Origin: Myxococcales bacterium
Lineage (GTDB): Bacteria; Myxococcota_A; Bradymonadia; REDH01
DNA: 43,543 nucleotides
Direction of reading: 5' to 3'
Assembly (NCBI GenBank): GCA_020633625.1
Contig: JACKDJ010000032.1
Location: 1-43,543 of the forward strand
The translations under genes were made by a program, and so were the position numbers. Of the stretch, positions 43,301-43,543 are shown one piece after another; positions within the stretch are counted from its first letter, which is position 1; each line of letters begins with the position of its first letter. The notes beneath the pieces are model-generated. The model made no database searches, had not been told where the DNA came from, and was given only the letters and a program-made list of their open reading frames with translations.

Positions 43301-43543
43301 TCGTCGACGCGGTTCGAGCAGTTCTCGGCGACCGGCACGCAGCCCGGCGATGCGGCGCAGTCAGGGTCTGCGCAGTCGACGCGTCCGTCGCGGTCGTCGT
43401 CGATCCCGTTGGTGCAGTTCTCTGTGGGTGCCAAGCACGCGGGGTCTGCCGCACAGTCCGAGTCTGCGCAGTCGATGCGCCCGTCGCGGTCGTCATCGAC
43501 ACGATTCGAGCAGTTCTCGGGGGTAGCGACGCAGACGGGGCTC
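40336..43543 (-). CDS. MopE-like Cys/Asp repeat protein with PPC-like domains, 5' end outside window
   Basis: The frame stays open to the right edge, so the N-terminus is missing; at least 1068 residues are visible. I count 22 repeats of about 30 residues of the type ENCxNGIDDDxDGxxDCxDPDC, resembling the MopE metal-binding (PF11617) motif. Three beta-rich PPC-like domains of about 110 residues interrupt them (near 42380-42760, 41560-41920 and 40920-41270), each with SCGG or CGG and DTIGS-type strands. The protein ends LPIPFP. Such repeats are expected to bind calcium or copper and to be exported. No anchor is visible at the C-terminus. Confidence 0.88.
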   Translation of the reverse strand, partial: SPVCVATPENCSNRVDDDRDGRIDCADSDCAADPACLAPTENCTNGIDDDRDGRVDCADPDCAASPGCVPVAENCSNRVDDDGDGRVDCDDPDCAGAAVCRTPVEVCTNGIDDDRDGRIDCADPDCAADASCATGRELCANGIDDDRDGAVDCVDPDCFVDPACLPSFEICFNGIDDDGDRLVDCADSDCAFDPACEIIGEICFNGIDDDGDRFVDCADPDCAFDPFCAAPEVCTNGVDDDGDGLIDCADADCADECPDTCPDRSLGRRIGASVATGTTAGLTNGAFGSCGGNNTGEVAFAWTAPQAGTYTFDTIGSAYDTLLYVRSGDCTGAEIACNDDDASIGTRSRVTVTVERNQSLVIFVDGFGRNSGAFTLNITRVVPGTEVACDDGADNDGDGLIDCADPDCASSTACAAVEICGNGIDDDGDRLVDCGDPDCAADPGCRVPEICFDGRDNDLDGLIDCEDADCFGDDACLFPREDCFNGIDDDDDALIDCLDPDCLFDPACVIIEDCVNGVDDDGDGRVDCDDADCAAEPTCAPVTCPDGSIGSRVGAAVSTGNTASLTSELVGGCGGRGPEVALSWRAPAAGRYRFDTIGSNYDTVLYVRSGGCDGRQLACDDDSIGTQSSVIVTAAAGATLIVVVDAFSRGGDYILNVTAIPNTEIGLCADGVDNDLDGIADCIDSDCASDPACLPPAEDCADGADNDRDGDIDCEDSDCDTDPACAPPAEVCTNTVDDDGDGDIDCEDADCDGDPACVECPESDLGSSTGTPVFRGTTAGAGDDFAGACGGSGRPDVTFAWTAPSTDRFLFDTTGSTVRTLVYVRDGASCGGAELLCGTSDQILTARAGTTYSVILDATTAVGGSFQLNISRIPRSETGRCTDATDNDRDGATDCGDSDCATDAACLPPEDCGNGVDDDLDGDSDCDDSDCDADARCVVVPENCTNGIDDDRDGFVDCNDTGCIRNTACLTSENCGNGRDDDGDGLTDCADPSCSIDPRCFGAENCGNGRDDDGDGLTDCADPSCAFRPECAGGEACANGRDDDGDGAVDCDDLECLTDFRCLPIPFP
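40354..43543 (-). repeat. Array of coding MopE-like repeats
   Basis: The units of about 90 bases are similar at the DNA level (GACGACGGCGAC-type cores) but vary, and two neighbouring copies near 40480-40630 are almost identical. Near-identical copies can collapse in assembly, so the copy number is uncertain. Confidence 0.75.

Noticed and set aside
40400..43500. Repeated units that could look like a CRISPR or satellite array
   Set aside because: They encode a continuous metal-binding-type protein in one open frame.
1..43543. tRNA, rRNA, insertion sequences or attachment sites
   Set aside because: I scanned for cloverleaf arms with CCA ends, rRNA landmarks, transposase motifs and terminal inverted repeats by eye and found none. 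A covariance-model search would be needed to rule out small RNAs.

Overview
This is a high-GC window from a bacterium of the Myxococcota, most likely the class Polyangia. The evidence is a combination: two thrombospondin type 3 (TSP3) repeat surface proteins with MYXO-CTERM-like tails, many lipoproteins with Asp/Ala/Gly-rich linkers after the lipobox, a Ser/Thr kinase operon, a TIGR04551-like outer-membrane protein and a MopE-like Cys/Asp repeat protein. No rRNA, tRNA, insertion sequence or CRISPR array was seen, and no gene-free stretch exceeds 300 bases.

Region A (1-7205) is the most unusual part. A radical SAM enzyme (cut by the left edge, + strand) faces a minus-strand operon. That operon holds a 990-residue fusion of two radical SAM modules and a Gfo/Idh/MocA-type oxidoreductase (4233-7205), a protein with a truncated radical SAM-like half-barrel joined to a GYPPCC-motif domain (2698-4230), and a radical SAM protein whose iron-sulfur motif is interrupted by an insertion (698-2701). 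A sigma70-like promoter lies just upstream of the fusion gene. The product is unknown. Candidates are a modified sugar or cyclitol, or a peptide natural product.

Region B (7281-13801) holds envelope genes. On the minus strand are a beta-barrel protein, an Ig-like lipoprotein and a neutral-ceramidase-like lipoprotein. On the plus strand is a tandem pair of lipoproteins sharing an eight-cysteine module.

Region C (13911-25608) has a large DUF11/TSP3 surface protein, a four-gene translationally coupled signalling operon (histidine kinase, Ser/Thr kinase, membrane protein, formylglycine-generating-enzyme-like lipoprotein) and a convergent second TSP3 protein.

Region D (25678-31293) contains a primase/polymerase-like protein with a SHOCT-like tail, a CbiX-type chelatase-like protein, two lipoproteins (one an alpha/beta-hydrolase), a small beta-barrel protein and a zinc-ribbon-like membrane protein.

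Region E (31379-38012) is mostly housekeeping: an acyl/aryl-CoA ligase, a DUF423 membrane protein, clpS, clpA, a SohB-type protease and a GNAT-like acyltransferase.

Region F (38009-43543) has an AMIN-domain protein that appears split by a -1 frameshift near 39240, and the C-terminal part of a very long MopE-like repeat protein that runs off the right edge.
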